DNA of 64,000 nucleotides from Chloroflexia bacterium SDU3-3 (GCA_009268125.1 WBOU01000006.1:319807-383806); one strand, 5' to 3'. Shown: positions 51,086 to 61,070, counted from the stretch's first letter. The notes: generated from the letters alone by a model not told the origin. Program-made: numbers and translations.

Positions 51086-51919
51086 ATGCATCCTGATCTT
51101 GTCGATGGATTCAGCCGGATGATTGAGGTGATCAAGGCCGACCCGCGCTGCAAGGGCGGCTGGCACTATGGGTCGATCAGCCACGGGGCGTCCGATCAGT
51201 ACTCCGACTACGACCCAGTGTTTCTGGTGCCCCAGCGCCACTTCGAGGCGTTTTCGCTAGATGTGGCCAGATTCGTGCGCCACGCCTGCGACGAGCTGCT
51301 GATCTGCTGGGCCGAGGACTACAACAGCGCGTACTTTAAGAACTTCTGCAATCTCATACGGATCAAGCAGAATCTGCACCAGCTGGACTTTTTTATCCTC
51401 AACGAAGATCATGTTGAGAACTGGTGGTGCCGCCAGCACCTGAAGGGCTGCACCCGCGAGCACATCATCTACGACGCCAGCGGCGATGTGGCCGCGCTGC
51501 TCGACCGTGGGCTGCGCACCGAGAGCGCCCTGCCCGACCCGCAGCGCTGCTTCGACACCTACTGGTTTCACGCCGAGATGCAGGTCAAGTACTTCAAGCG
51601 CGGCGATATCTTCAAGATCATCAAGAATATGGACTTTCTGTTCCACGCCCACGTCGACCTGCTGCTGACGGCCTACGATACGCTCGACTGGGGAGCGTGG
51701 GAAACCAAGGTGCGGCAGTGCGTGCCGCACGAGAAGCAGCGGCACCTGCTGGGCTACTTCACCACGCCAGACGCCGCCGCATATGCGGCGGCGATCAGCG
51801 CGGGGATGCGAACCTTCAACCAGGATGCGGTCGAGATCTTCGGCCAGCGCGGCCTCGACTACCCGCAGCATATCGCCGATCAGGTGATCGGCTACTTTAG
51901 CCGCGAGGTCGGCGGCTAG
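51086..51919 (+). CDS. Nucleotidyltransferase-fold protein
   Basis: 277-aa protein with a polymerase-beta-like nucleotidyltransferase motif GSISHGASDQYSDYDPVFLV (residues 28-47), where GS and the DxD-like SDYD bind metal and ATP. The later LDFFILNEDH could add the third acidic residue. It resembles aminoglycoside adenylyltransferase-type proteins, but the substrate cannot be told. The start is ATG with AAGGAGTATCCACGC. It is alone between the decayed RHS region and a convergent membrane gene whose end it overlaps. Confidence 0.8.
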   Translation: MHPDLVDGFSRMIEVIKADPRCKGGWHYGSISHGASDQYSDYDPVFLVPQRHFEAFSLDVARFVRHACDELLICWAEDYNSAYFKNFCNLIRIKQNLHQLDFFILNEDHVENWWCRQHLKGCTREHIIYDASGDVAALLDRGLRTESALPDPQRCFDTYWFHAEMQVKYFKRGDIFKIIKNMDFLFHAHVDLLLTAYDTLDWGAWETKVRQCVPHEKQRHLLGYFTTPDAAAYAAAISAGMRTFNQDAVEIFGQRGLDYPQHIADQVIGYFSREVGG

Positions 51920-52407
51920 CTGGCGCTGGGCAGGCCCGCGCCCAGCCTGCGCGCCAGCCAGGCCCCCGCGCCCAGCACCAGCGCATCCTCCGCCGCGCCC
52001 AGCAGCGGGTCGGGCGCGGCCAGGGCGCGGCCAAGCCAGCGGCGCAGGTGGTAGGTGGCGTAGGTGCCCAGCGCCGCCGCAGCCGCCCCAGCCACCGCCC
52101 CGCACCAGGCCGCGCCGCCCTCGCGGTGCCACAGCAGCGCGCCCAGCCCCCCGCCGATGGCCACCCGCCCGGCCAGCGCGGGCGGGCTGGTGCGGTCGGG
52201 CGTGGTCGGCAGCTTGTCGCCCACCAGCTCGCCCAGGGCGGCGGCCGCCAGCGCGGCGCTGAGCGCCTGCCCGCCGCGCCCGCCGCCCAGCAGCCGCACC
52301 AGCGCGGCTGGCCCCGCCGAGCGCGCCCCGGTGAGCGCGCACAGCCCCAGCGCCGCCGCGTAGCGGGCCGCCCGCCCAGCGCCCTGATCGTATGCCTCAT
52401 ATGCCAT
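51916..52407 (-). CDS. Small Ala/Gly-rich membrane protein (DUF4126-like)
   Basis: 163-aa protein with several short hydrophobic Ala/Gly-rich helices. The stretch LGELVGDKLPTTPDRTSPPA followed by GRVAIGGGLGA resembles the DUF4126 family of unknown function. ATG 52407 (MAYEAYDQ) is supported by GGAGCAGACGATA. Its 3' end overlaps the convergent nucleotidyltransferase gene by four bases. Confidence 0.75.
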   Translation of the reverse strand: MAYEAYDQGAGRAARYAAALGLCALTGARSAGPAALVRLLGGGRGGQALSAALAAAALGELVGDKLPTTPDRTSPPALAGRVAIGGGLGALLWHREGGAAWCGAVAGAAAAALGTYATYHLRRWLGRALAAPDPLLGAAEDALVLGAGAWLARRLGAGLPSAS

Positions 52408-52466
52408 TATCGTCTGCTCCTTCGCTCTGCCGCTGCCCAGCATGAGCAGCCGCCGTGCCACGCGCC

Positions 52467-55400
52467 CTAGTCGTCGCCTGCGGGCGCGGGCGCGGCCTGG
52501 GGCTGCTGGCCGCGCCCCACGCGCGCGGTGAGCGACTGGAGCAGGCTATAGGCCGTGGGAATGAGCAGCAGCGTCAGCAGCGTGGATGTGATCACCCCGC
52601 CGATCACCACCGTGGAGAGGCCGCGCCGCAGCTCGGAGCCTTCGCCCAGGCCGATGGCCGAGGGCACCGCGCCCAGTAGGATGGTGGTCGATGTCATCAG
52701 GATGGGCCGCAGCCGCACCGCGCCCGCCCGCTCAAGCGCATCCTCCTTGCCCATGCCCGCCGCCTGCAGCTGGTTGGTGAAATCGACCAGCAGGATCGAG
52801 TTTTTCACCACCAGGCCCAGCAGCATCAGCATGCCGATCATCGAGACGATGTCCAGCTCTAGCCCGGTGAGCCACAGGCCCACGAACGCGCCCAGGAAGC
52901 TGAGCGGCATGGCCAGCATGATCACCAGCGGCTGGAGGAACGAACCGAACTGCGAGGCCAGCACCACATACACCAGCAGCACCGATAGGCACCCGGCCAG
53001 CAGCAGCGAGCGGAAGCCCTCGCTCTGATCCTCGGAGGAGCCGCCGTTGCTGATGATCACCCCCGTCGGCAGATCCGCCGCCGCCACGCGCGCCCGCATA
53101 TCGGCCTGCACATCATTCACATTGCGCCCGATGTTGTTCGCGCCGATCACGATCTCGGCCATGCGATTGTTGCGGCGGATGGAGGTCGGGCCGGTATCCG
53201 AGACAATAGTTGTCAGGCTGCTGATCGGCACATCGCTGCTGCCCAGCGGCAGCGCCACCGCGCCCAGGTTGGCCACGTCGGTGCGGTCCTGGGGCCGCAG
53301 TCGCACCACCACATCGTAGTCGTCGCCCGCCGCGCGGTAGGTGGTGGCCGTGTCGCCGTCGTTCAAAGCCCGCAGCGTGGCCCCCATAGTCTGGTTGGTC
53401 AGGCCGTAGCGGTTGGCCTGATCTTGGTCCAGCTGGAATTGCAGCTGTGGCGACCCGGCCACATAGGTCATGTCCATGTCGTCCAGGCCTGGGATGTCGC
53501 GGAAGCTGGCCATCAGGCGCTCGGCCACCGGCGCGAGGTCGTCGATATCGCCGGTGCTGCGCAGCCGCACGCCCACGGGCCGCTGCGCGGTGGAGAGGGC
53601 CAGGCCGCCCTGGGCGCGGTCGAGCGCGAAGATCACGCCGGGGTAGCCGCCCAGCTGCGCCCGCAGCCGCTCGCGCACCTCGTCGGGCGAGGCGTCTTCG
53701 TGCAGGGCGATCTGGAAGGTGGCGCTCTCGGATGCGCCGCCGGGGCCAACGACCGACAGCAGCGACGCGACCGCGTGGTCGGCCAGCACCACCTGCTCGA
53801 TCTGGCGGGCCTGCGCGTCGGTGTCGGCCAGGGTCGCGCCGGGGGGCAGCTGGATGCTCAGCGCGGTGCGGTGGTTGTTGATCGTGGGCAGAAACGAGAA
53901 CTTTAGCGTGCTGGCCGCCAGCACGCTCAGCAGCACGAAGGCCGCGCCGATGCCCAGCGTCAGCATGCGGTGGCGCAGCGTCCAGCGCAGCAGGCGGGCG
54001 TAGGCCAGCTCCAGCCGCCCCAGCTGCTCGTGGGCCTCGTGGGGCAGGTGCTCCTCGCCGGGCTTGATGTGCAGCGGCTTGGGCGGCAGCTGCTTGAACC
54101 AGTAGGCCGAGAGCATGGGGGCCAGCGTGAAGGCCTCGATCAGCGAGAGCGCCATGGCGGCGGCCACCGTGATACCAAACGAGTAGAACAGGATGCCAGT
54201 GGTGCCAGTGGTGAAGGCGGTGGGCGCGAACACCACGATGATCGTCAGCGTCATGGCCAGCACCGAGGCGGCCACCTGCGCGGTGGCGCGGCTAGAGGCC
54301 ACGGCGGGCGTCTCGCCGCGCTCCATGTGGCGAAAAATGTTCTCGCGCACCACGATCGCATCATCGATCACCAGGCCCACCGCCACCGAGATGGCCAGCA
54401 GGCTGACGATGTTGATGGTGATGTGGAAGATCGACATCATGGCGAAGGTGGCGATGATGATCACCGGCAGGCCCACCACCGTCACCAGCGTGTTGCGCAC
54501 ATCGCGGAAGAACAGCCACACCACCAGCATGGCCAGCACCACCGAGATCAGGATCTCCTCGATCGCGCCGTCGACATTGGCGCGCACCTGCACCGCATCG
54601 TTGTGGATGACGGCAAACTGCAGGTCGGGGTAGGCCGCCGCCAGCGCGTCGATCTTGGCGATCGCGGCGTCGGCCACGGCCACCACATTGGTCTCGCTCT
54701 GGTTGCGGATGTCGAGCACCACCGCGTCGCTCCCATTCAGGCGCACCAGGGTGGTGGCGTCGGCGCGGCCATCCTCGATGGTGGCCACATCGCCCACGGT
54801 GTAGCCGGTGGTGCCCAGGCCCACGCTGGCGATGTCCTCGGGGCGCTGGAACACGCTGGGCGCGCGCAGGTCGTACTCCCTGCCGCCGCTAACGGCGGTG
54901 CCCAGGCCCACGTCGGCGTTGGCCTGCGCGATGGCCGCGCTGACGGTGGAGGGCAGCACGCGCAGCCACTGCAGGCGGCTCATGTCTAGCAGCACGTTGA
55001 TCTGGCGCTCCTGGCCACCCGTCACATCCACCGACCCCACGCCAGGGGCGCTCTGGATCTGCGGCACGATCTCATCATCCACCAGCTGGCGCAGGTCGGT
55101 CTGGCCCTGGCCCTGGCTGATCGCCACGGTGATGATCGGGTTCTGGTTGGGATCCACCTGGGCAAACACCGGCTCGCCGATGTCGTCGGGCAGCTGGTTG
55201 CGGATGGCCGATATCTTCTCGCGCACATCCTGCAGGGCGCTGTCCACCTCGGTGGTGTCGGTGAACTCGACCACAATCGAGGAGACACCCTGCGAGGATG
55301 TGGAGGTGATGCGGTCGACGCCGCTGACCGTCGAGAGCGAGTCCTCGATCGGCCTCGTCACCTGGGCGGCCACCGAGTCGGGGCCTGCGCCCGCGTACGT

Positions 55401-55592
55401 CACGCGGATGCTGACCACGGGCACGTTGATGTCGGGCAGCAGGCTGACCGATAGCGAGCTATAGCAGATCAGGCCGATCACCACCGCCAGCAGCATCATC
55501 ATGGTGATAAAGACCGGCTGCCGAATGGCCGTGTCGGAGATGATCATGCCATCCAGCGCGGGCTTCGGCGATGGCTTCTTCTCGGTACTCAT
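52467..55592 (-). CDS. RND-family efflux transporter (AcrB/HAE1 type)
   Basis: 1041-aa inner-membrane pump component. A short cytoplasmic tail is followed by TM1, a large periplasmic porter domain (LLPDINVPVVSIRVTYAGAG), TM2-6 with the proton-relay pair DD in SVAVGLVIDDAIVVRENIFR, TM7, a second porter domain and TM8-12. It exports hydrophobic compounds or metabolites. No membrane-fusion or outer-membrane partner is adjacent, which fits a monoderm-like Chloroflexota envelope. The start MSTEKKPSPK is preferred over a longer frame lacking resemblance. Confidence 0.93.
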   Translation of the reverse strand: MSTEKKPSPKPALDGMIISDTAIRQPVFITMMMLLAVVIGLICYSSLSVSLLPDINVPVVSIRVTYAGAGPDSVAAQVTRPIEDSLSTVSGVDRITSTSSQGVSSIVVEFTDTTEVDSALQDVREKISAIRNQLPDDIGEPVFAQVDPNQNPIITVAISQGQGQTDLRQLVDDEIVPQIQSAPGVGSVDVTGGQERQINVLLDMSRLQWLRVLPSTVSAAIAQANADVGLGTAVSGGREYDLRAPSVFQRPEDIASVGLGTTGYTVGDVATIEDGRADATTLVRLNGSDAVVLDIRNQSETNVVAVADAAIAKIDALAAAYPDLQFAVIHNDAVQVRANVDGAIEEILISVVLAMLVVWLFFRDVRNTLVTVVGLPVIIIATFAMMSIFHITINIVSLLAISVAVGLVIDDAIVVRENIFRHMERGETPAVASSRATAQVAASVLAMTLTIIVVFAPTAFTTGTTGILFYSFGITVAAAMALSLIEAFTLAPMLSAYWFKQLPPKPLHIKPGEEHLPHEAHEQLGRLELAYARLLRWTLRHRMLTLGIGAAFVLLSVLAASTLKFSFLPTINNHRTALSIQLPPGATLADTDAQARQIEQVVLADHAVASLLSVVGPGGASESATFQIALHEDASPDEVRERLRAQLGGYPGVIFALDRAQGGLALSTAQRPVGVRLRSTGDIDDLAPVAERLMASFRDIPGLDDMDMTYVAGSPQLQFQLDQDQANRYGLTNQTMGATLRALNDGDTATTYRAAGDDYDVVVRLRPQDRTDVANLGAVALPLGSSDVPISSLTTIVSDTGPTSIRRNNRMAEIVIGANNIGRNVNDVQADMRARVAAADLPTGVIISNGGSSEDQSEGFRSLLLAGCLSVLLVYVVLASQFGSFLQPLVIMLAMPLSFLGAFVGLWLTGLELDIVSMIGMLMLLGLVVKNSILLVDFTNQLQAAGMGKEDALERAGAVRLRPILMTSTTILLGAVPSAIGLGEGSELRRGLSTVVIGGVITSTLLTLLLIPTAYSLLQSLTARVGRGQQPQAAPAPAGDD

Positions 55593-55791
55593 GCGGTTTT
55601 CAGCGCCTCGTCGTGCTCGGGCGGGTACGTGTGCTGCCGATAGCGCCCCGAGCGGCCCTATCGCCCACCCACACCATAGCGGCGCGCGCCCGCCCGGGCA
55701 CCCCCACAGCGGGGGTGTTTTTTCCCTTCGTTGGGGGGATGGCGCGGGCGGGGGGCGGGGGCTACAATAGCGCTGAAGGAAGAGGAGGCCA

Positions 55792-57792
55792 ATGCACGCC
55801 ACGCCAACCATCGAGACGCCCGCCCTGGGCCGCTGGGCGCGCTACCGCGCTATCTGGCCCATCCCGCTGCTGCTGGCCGCCGAGGCGCTGGTGCTGTATA
55901 CCGCGCCGCCCGCCCGCGAGAGCGCCGCATCGCCGCTCTCGCTGGTCGTGGCGGCGGTGCTGCTGCTCACCGGCCTGGCCCCGGCGGCGCTGCGCCCCAG
56001 CAGGCAGACCGCGCTGTTCGGCTGCTTCGCGATCATCCAGGCCGCGCTGATCTGGCGCATCCAGCCCGACCCGGCCATCCTCGGCAAGCCGTTCGAGGCC
56101 GCGATCAAGAAGACCCTGAGCCTCTGGGTGCTGCTGCGTATGGTCAACACGGTCTTCCTCGCGCCGCTGGCGCTGCACCTGGTGGCCAGCCTGCCCGCTC
56201 GGCGGATCGTGCCCGCCTGGGCGATCGCGGGCGGCTACGCGGGCACCGCGCTGCTGCTGCTGCTGGCCACGCTCACCCCGCCTGGCGCAGCCACGCTGGG
56301 CGGCGTGCTGCTGCTGCTGGCGCTGTTCTTCGGGCTACAGGTGGCCGTGCTGCGCCTGCTGCTGCACTACAGCCGCAGCGGCGACACCCGTGCCGCCCAG
56401 CTGGCCCGCATCCTCTTCACATGCATCTTGCTGGCCGAGATCCCGTTTGCCCTGCGCACCGTGGGGCTGATGCACGGCGTCGTAATGCCCTACGAGGTGG
56501 TGCTGCTGGCCCAGCTCATCCTGCCAGCGGGGATCTGCTACGCGGTGCTGCAGCACGACCTTTTCCAGATCGACACGGTGCTCTACCGCGCCTTCATCTC
56601 GGGCGCGATCTCGATCACGCTGCTGACGCTCTACTTTGGGCTGACCGTCATCGCCACCACGCTGCTGCGGCGGGTGGTGCCCGCCACGCCGTGGCTGGGC
56701 GCGCTGCTGGGGCTGCTGGCCGCCGCCGCGCTGTTCAGGCCGCTCTTCCGAGGGACAAAGGCAATGGCCGACCGAATCTTCTACCCCGAGCGCCTCCAGT
56801 TCCAGCGCGTGCTGGCCCAGGCCCACGAGGCGCTCTCGCAGGCGGTGCGCCGCGATACCGTGGAGGCCCTGCTGGCCCACGATCTGCCCGAGCAGATCGG
56901 CGCGGCGGGCGCGCGGCTGACCATGGGCGGCGAGCCGCCGCCCGCGCTGGGCCGCGCGTGGTGCGGGGCGCTGGTGGTGGGCGGGCGCACCCTGGGCCAC
57001 TACTGGCTGGGGCCGCGCGCCCGCAACCTGCCCTACACCGCCGCCGAGCAGGCCGACCTGCGCACCCTGCTGCGGCAGGCCGCCCTGGCCCTGGCCTACG
57101 CCGAGACCTTCGACGAGCTAGAGGGCGTCAACCGCGAGCTAGAGGAGCGCGTGGCCACCCGCACCGCCCACATGCTGGCCCAGCAGCGCGAGCTGGCCGC
57201 CCTGGCCGAGCGCCAGCGGATCGCCCGCGACCTGCACGACTCGGTCAAGCAGACGCTGTTCAGCATGGGGCTGGGGCTGCGCGCCACCCGCAGGCTGCTG
57301 GATGCCGACCCGCCCGCCGCCAGCGCGGCGCTGCGCACCCAGGAGCAGCTGGTGGTGCAGGCCCAGGGCGAGATGGGCCAGCTGCTCTCGCACCTGCGCG
57401 CCCCGGCCAGCGGCCTGGCCGACCTGGTGCCCGCGCTGGCCGCGCTCTGCGCCGAGCCGCGCCAGGGGCTGGCGGTGGCGCTGCACGCGCCGCCCGCGCT
57501 GCTGCTGCCCGCCGCCCAGGCCGCCGAGCTGGCCATGATCGCCCGCGAGGCGCTGCACAACGCGCTCAAGCACAGCGGCGCGGCCCAGGCCAGCGTGGCG
57601 CTCTGCGCCGAAGATCACGCCAGCATCCTCCAGATCTGCGACAGCGGGCGCGGCTTCGACCCGGCCCGCGCGGTCGGCCACGGCATCCAGGGAATGCGCG
57701 AGCGCGCGGCGGCATGCGGCGCGTCGGTCGAGATCCAGTCGGCCCCCGGCGAGGGCACCACCGTCACCGTTCTAGCAGTGAGGCCAACATGA
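55792..57792 (+). CDS. NarL-type membrane sensor histidine kinase
   Basis: 666-aa kinase. Nine or so hydrophobic helices fill residues 20-320, a linker with a GAF-like region leads to a coiled-coil (EELEGVNRELEERVATRT), then HisKA_3 with phosphorylated His482 (ARDLHDSVKQTLFSMGLGL) and a HATPase_c domain (AREALHNALKHSGAAQ, DSGRGFDPA). A GGAAGAGGAGGCC ribosome site precedes the ATG. The stop overlaps the response regulator start (ATGA), so the two form a two-component system. The signal is unknown. The adjacent RND pump, which is divergent, could be its target. Confidence 0.92.
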   Translation: MHATPTIETPALGRWARYRAIWPIPLLLAAEALVLYTAPPARESAASPLSLVVAAVLLLTGLAPAALRPSRQTALFGCFAIIQAALIWRIQPDPAILGKPFEAAIKKTLSLWVLLRMVNTVFLAPLALHLVASLPARRIVPAWAIAGGYAGTALLLLLATLTPPGAATLGGVLLLLALFFGLQVAVLRLLLHYSRSGDTRAAQLARILFTCILLAEIPFALRTVGLMHGVVMPYEVVLLAQLILPAGICYAVLQHDLFQIDTVLYRAFISGAISITLLTLYFGLTVIATTLLRRVVPATPWLGALLGLLAAAALFRPLFRGTKAMADRIFYPERLQFQRVLAQAHEALSQAVRRDTVEALLAHDLPEQIGAAGARLTMGGEPPPALGRAWCGALVVGGRTLGHYWLGPRARNLPYTAAEQADLRTLLRQAALALAYAETFDELEGVNRELEERVATRTAHMLAQQRELAALAERQRIARDLHDSVKQTLFSMGLGLRATRRLLDADPPAASAALRTQEQLVVQAQGEMGQLLSHLRAPASGLADLVPALAALCAEPRQGLAVALHAPPALLLPAAQAAELAMIAREALHNALKHSGAAQASVALCAEDHASILQICDSGRGFDPARAVGHGIQGMRERAAACGASVEIQSAPGEGTTVTVLAVRPT

Positions 57793-58481
57793 GCAACGAG
57801 AAACGCCAGATCGGCGTGCTGATCGCCGACGACCACGCGGTGGTGCGGCTGGGCCTGCGCATGACTATCGCGGGCGAGCCAGACATGCGCCTGCTGGGCG
57901 AGGCCAGCGACGGCCAGGAGGCGGTGGCCATGGCCGCCCAGCTGCGACCCGACGTCATCCTGCTGGACATCGAGATGCCGCGCATGGATGGGGTGGAGGC
58001 CGCCATCGCCATCCGCGCCGCCCAGCCCCACGCCGCCATCCTGATGCTCACCAGCTACACCGACGACGCGCGGCTCTACGCCGCCATGCGCACCGGCGCG
58101 CTGGGCTACCTGCTGAAGGAGATGGACGGCGACGCGCTGGTGGATGCCATCCGGGGCGCGGCCAGGGGCAACCCGCAGCTGCACCCCACCATCGCCCGCA
58201 GGCTGATGGAGCGCATGGCCGGGCCAGAGGATCCCTTCGCCAGCTTCTCGCAGCGCGAGCGCGAGGTGCTGCGCCTGATCGTGCGCGGCCTGAGCAACAA
58301 GGAGATCGGCGGCGCGCTCTCGCTGGCCGAGTACACCGTCAAAGGCTACGTGCGCGACATCCTGCGCAAGCTGTATGTGGCCGACCGCACCCAGGCGGCC
58401 CTGATCGCCGTGCGCTACGGCCTGGTGCGCCCCGACGACCTGCCCGAGCTTGGCTCGTTCCCACCCGAGGAGGAGGCGTGA
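57789..58481 (+). CDS. NarL/LuxR-family response regulator
   Basis: 230-aa DNA-binding regulator. The receiver domain has acidic DD (residues 14-15), the phosphorylated Asp60 (VILLDIEMPRMDG), the Thr/Ser in MLTSYTDD and the Lys in YLLKEMDGD. The C-terminal LuxR-type HTH is FSQREREVLRLIVRGLSNKE and AEYTVKGYVRDILRKL. It is translationally coupled to the kinase gene. The upstream open frame is overlap only. Confidence 0.95.
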   Translation: MSNEKRQIGVLIADDHAVVRLGLRMTIAGEPDMRLLGEASDGQEAVAMAAQLRPDVILLDIEMPRMDGVEAAIAIRAAQPHAAILMLTSYTDDARLYAAMRTGALGYLLKEMDGDALVDAIRGAARGNPQLHPTIARRLMERMAGPEDPFASFSQREREVLRLIVRGLSNKEIGGALSLAEYTVKGYVRDILRKLYVADRTQAALIAVRYGLVRPDDLPELGSFPPEEEA

Positions 58482-58564
58482 TGGCGCGGCCCGATCCGCC
58501 ACGGCGGCAATGGCCCGCGTCGCTGCCCATGCGGTGAACACGGCATGCGCGCGACGCGATCATT

Positions 58565-58585
58565 GACGTAGGGGCGGGGCAATGC
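58565..58585. repeat. Family C half copy
   Basis: GACGTAGGGGCGGGGC matches the left half of family C; the right half is lost. A matching inverted copy is at about 59143-59165. Confidence 0.5.
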
Positions 58586-58625
58586 GGGCATCGGGTCGGA
58601 AGCCATGACAGCAATGTAGTTCCAA

Positions 58626-58910
58626 CCTGCACTGCCGCTGCTTCCGCCTGCACTGCCGCTGCTTCTGCCTGCAGCGCCACTGCTTCTGCCTGCACTGCCG
58701 CTGCTTCTGCCTGCAGCGCCGCTGCTTCTGCCTGCACTGCCACTGCTTCTGCCTGCACTGCCGCTGCTTCTGCCTGCAGCGCCGCTGCTTCCGCCTGCAG
58801 CGCCACTGCTTCCGCCTGCAGCGCCACTGCTTCCGCCTGCACTGCCGCTGCTTCTGCCTGCACTGCCGCTGCTTCTGCCTGCACTGCCGCTGCTTCCGCC
58901 TGCAGCGTGC
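58626..58910. repeat. Tandem array of 21-bp units (array 3)
   Basis: Thirteen full units (58626-58898) and a partial one. Each unit reads CCTGCACTGCCGCTG then CTTCTG, with alternatives CAGCGCC for CACTGCC, CACTG for CGCTG and CCG for CTG at the end. Variants are shuffled between units as expected from unequal exchange. One strand is open as a QAEAAAV heptad repeat, but no ribosome site or gene context supports it. Confidence 0.95.
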
Positions 58911-59299
58911 TCCTTCGAGATATAGGGAGCCTCTTTTGCTTGATGGAATAATGCTAGACCTGAATTAGATCATTTTCCCACCCTTTGTGGTGTCTTCTTC
59001 GCGATCTTCTATGGTATTGAGCGCCTTTGCTGCTTGTGCGCAAAAGCAATGGGCCTCAATGGCATGGAAAACGTAGCCGCATCAGGGTCGTGTAGCGATC
59101 ATTGCACTACATCCGGCGCGATGCGGTCAATGCGCACATGGCGGGCACGAGACCCACCCCTACAGTGGTGTTTCACTTGGCAGGCACCGCGATGCGTCCG
59201 GCGCGATGGCACATGCGGCGCTGGATTTGACAGACGTCAAAAAAACAACTATGTTCACCCTTCAACAAAGCCCGGGGACAGCCGAGGGGAAGGAACACC
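58911..59299. other. Gap without a gene
   Basis: No gene is seen. A decayed inverted family A piece (TTTGTGGTGTCTTCTTCGCG) lies near 58984 and an inverted family C copy (GCGGGCACGAGACCCACCCC) near 59143. The right end provides the ribosome site GAGGGGAAGGAACACC of the next gene. Confidence 0.45.
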
Positions 59300-60280
59300 A
59301 TGCAGCTCAACCTACCGATCGCCGAGAGGCTCGCGGGGTGCCAGCGCATCCTGATCGCCGGTATGGGCGGCGGGTTCGACATCTACTGCGGGCTGCCGCT
59401 GGCCTTCGCGCTGGAGGAGCAGGGCATGCAGGTGCACCTGGCCAACCTCAGCTTCTCGCCGCTGCACCTGCTGGAGACGGCGGAGCGGCCACACCCGGCG
59501 CTGGCGGGCGTCACCGCCGACACCGCCCCCTTCGCCAGCGCTGGGGCCGCCCCCGCGAGCGCGGGCTACTTCCCCGAGCACTACCTGGCGCGCTGGTTCC
59601 GCGAGCGGCGGGGCCGCGAGGTGACGGTCTGGGCCTTCGAGCGCACCGGCGTGCGGCCCCTGGCCGAGGCCTACCGCCGCCTGGTCGAGCGGCTGGGCAT
59701 CGACGCGCTGCTGCTGGTGGATGGCGGCGTGGACAGCCTGGCGCGCGGCGACGAGGCCGAGCCGGGCACCTACATCGAGGACGCGGTGTCGCTGGCCGCC
59801 GCCGCCGAGCTGGCCGAGCTGCCCACGCGGCTGCTGGCCTGCGTGGGGCTGGGGGCCGAGCAGGATCTGACCCACGCCCACATCTTCGAGAACATGGCCG
59901 CACTGGCCGCCGACGGCGCGTTCCTAGGCAGCTGCTCGCTCACCAGCGCCATGGAGTGCTACCAGGCCTACGAGGACGCCACGCTCTACGCCCAGGCCAT
60001 CCCCGGCCAAGACCCCAGCGTGATCAACTCGTCGATCATCTCGGCGGCGCAGGGGCGCTACGGCAACTACCACATGACCAGCAAGACCAGCGGCAGCACG
60101 CTGTGGATCTCGCCGCTGATGCCGATCTGCTGGTTCTTCGACCTGCCCGGCGTGGTGGCGCGCAACCCCATGCTGGCCCACGCGGCGGGCACATCCACCT
60201 TCCGCGAGGCCATGCGCGCGCTCAGCATCGCCCGCGAGGCCGTGGTGCCTCGGCGGCTGCGCCGCATCCCGCTGCAGTAG
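59300..60280 (+). CDS. DUF1152 family protein
   Basis: 326-aa protein with a Rossmann-like start, RILIAGMGGGFDIYCGLPLA (residues 16-35), typical of DUF1152 proteins, and LLLVDGGVDSLARGDEAEPG in the middle with conserved acidic residues. FENMAALAADGAFLGSCSL and a conserved aromatic end follow. Biochemical role unknown; no partner gene is linked. The start has a strong ribosome site. Confidence 0.85.
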   Translation: MQLNLPIAERLAGCQRILIAGMGGGFDIYCGLPLAFALEEQGMQVHLANLSFSPLHLLETAERPHPALAGVTADTAPFASAGAAPASAGYFPEHYLARWFRERRGREVTVWAFERTGVRPLAEAYRRLVERLGIDALLLVDGGVDSLARGDEAEPGTYIEDAVSLAAAAELAELPTRLLACVGLGAEQDLTHAHIFENMAALAADGAFLGSCSLTSAMECYQAYEDATLYAQAIPGQDPSVINSSIISAAQGRYGNYHMTSKTSGSTLWISPLMPICWFFDLPGVVARNPMLAHAAGTSTFREAMRALSIAREAVVPRRLRRIPLQ

Positions 60281-61070
60281 TAGGGACGAATACCACGAAG
60301 CCACGAAGACACGAAGGGGAACCTTTTACCACCAAGGCTCCAAGAAAACGAAATGCATAGGAGATAGGAGCAGTACCAGCCCTACCCACCCGGCCCATGC
60401 GGCGAAGGTGCTACTCGTGCAAACTGGCCATATGCACGAACACCAGCGACCAGCGGCCAGCACGGGAATGCCTAAAATTGGGGGTTCCAAGGGGGCGTAG
60501 CCCCATGGCGGGGTTGCTAGGGGCTGGCCCCTAGCCGCCGCCCGCGCAGGGCACGCACCCACCAACCACGAGGAACCATCATCATCGAAGCCGCATCCGG
60601 TCGGCCCGACCTGCAGTAGGGGAACCCATTTACCACCAAGACTCCAAGGCTCCAAGGGGCAGAAAACGAATACCTCGAAGACGCGAAGGGGGAACATTTA
60701 CCACCAAGACTCCAAGGCTCCAAGAAAACGAAATGCATAGGAGATAGGAGCAGTACCAGCCCTACCCACCTGGCCCATGCGGCGAAGGTGCTACTCGCGC
60801 ACACTGGCCATATGCACGAACACCAGCGGCCAGCGGCCAGCACGGGAATGCCGCAAATTGGGGGTTCCAAGGGGGCGTAGCCCCATGGCGGGGTTGCTAG
60901 GGGCTGGCCCCTAGCCGCCGCCCGCGCAGGGCACGCACCCACCAACCACAAAAACCCATCCTCATCGAAGCCGCATCCGGTCGGCCCGATCGGGCCTAGC
61001 CACCGCCCGCGCAGGGCACACACCCACCAACCACGAGGAACCATCATCATCGGGGTCGCAGCAGGCCAGC
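60281..61070. repeat. Two near-identical family A + B units in tandem, plus a third partial
   Basis: Family A units (CCACGAAGACACGAAGGG and CCACCAAGGCTCCAAG) lead to a full family B copy at about 60372-60618, and the same order recurs with a 380-bp offset, its family B copy at about 60751-60990. At 60995-61045 the right end of family B (CGCGCAGGGCACACACCC) appears a third time. The copies share rare details such as AAACGAAATGCATAGGAGAT, so the duplication is recent. No gene is seen. Confidence 0.85.

Noticed and set aside
58339-58884. A minus-strand open frame of repeated QAEAAAV heptads that looks like a coiled-coil protein
   Set aside because: It is the translation of the 21-bp array plus antisense of the response regulator gene; no ribosome site or relatives support it.
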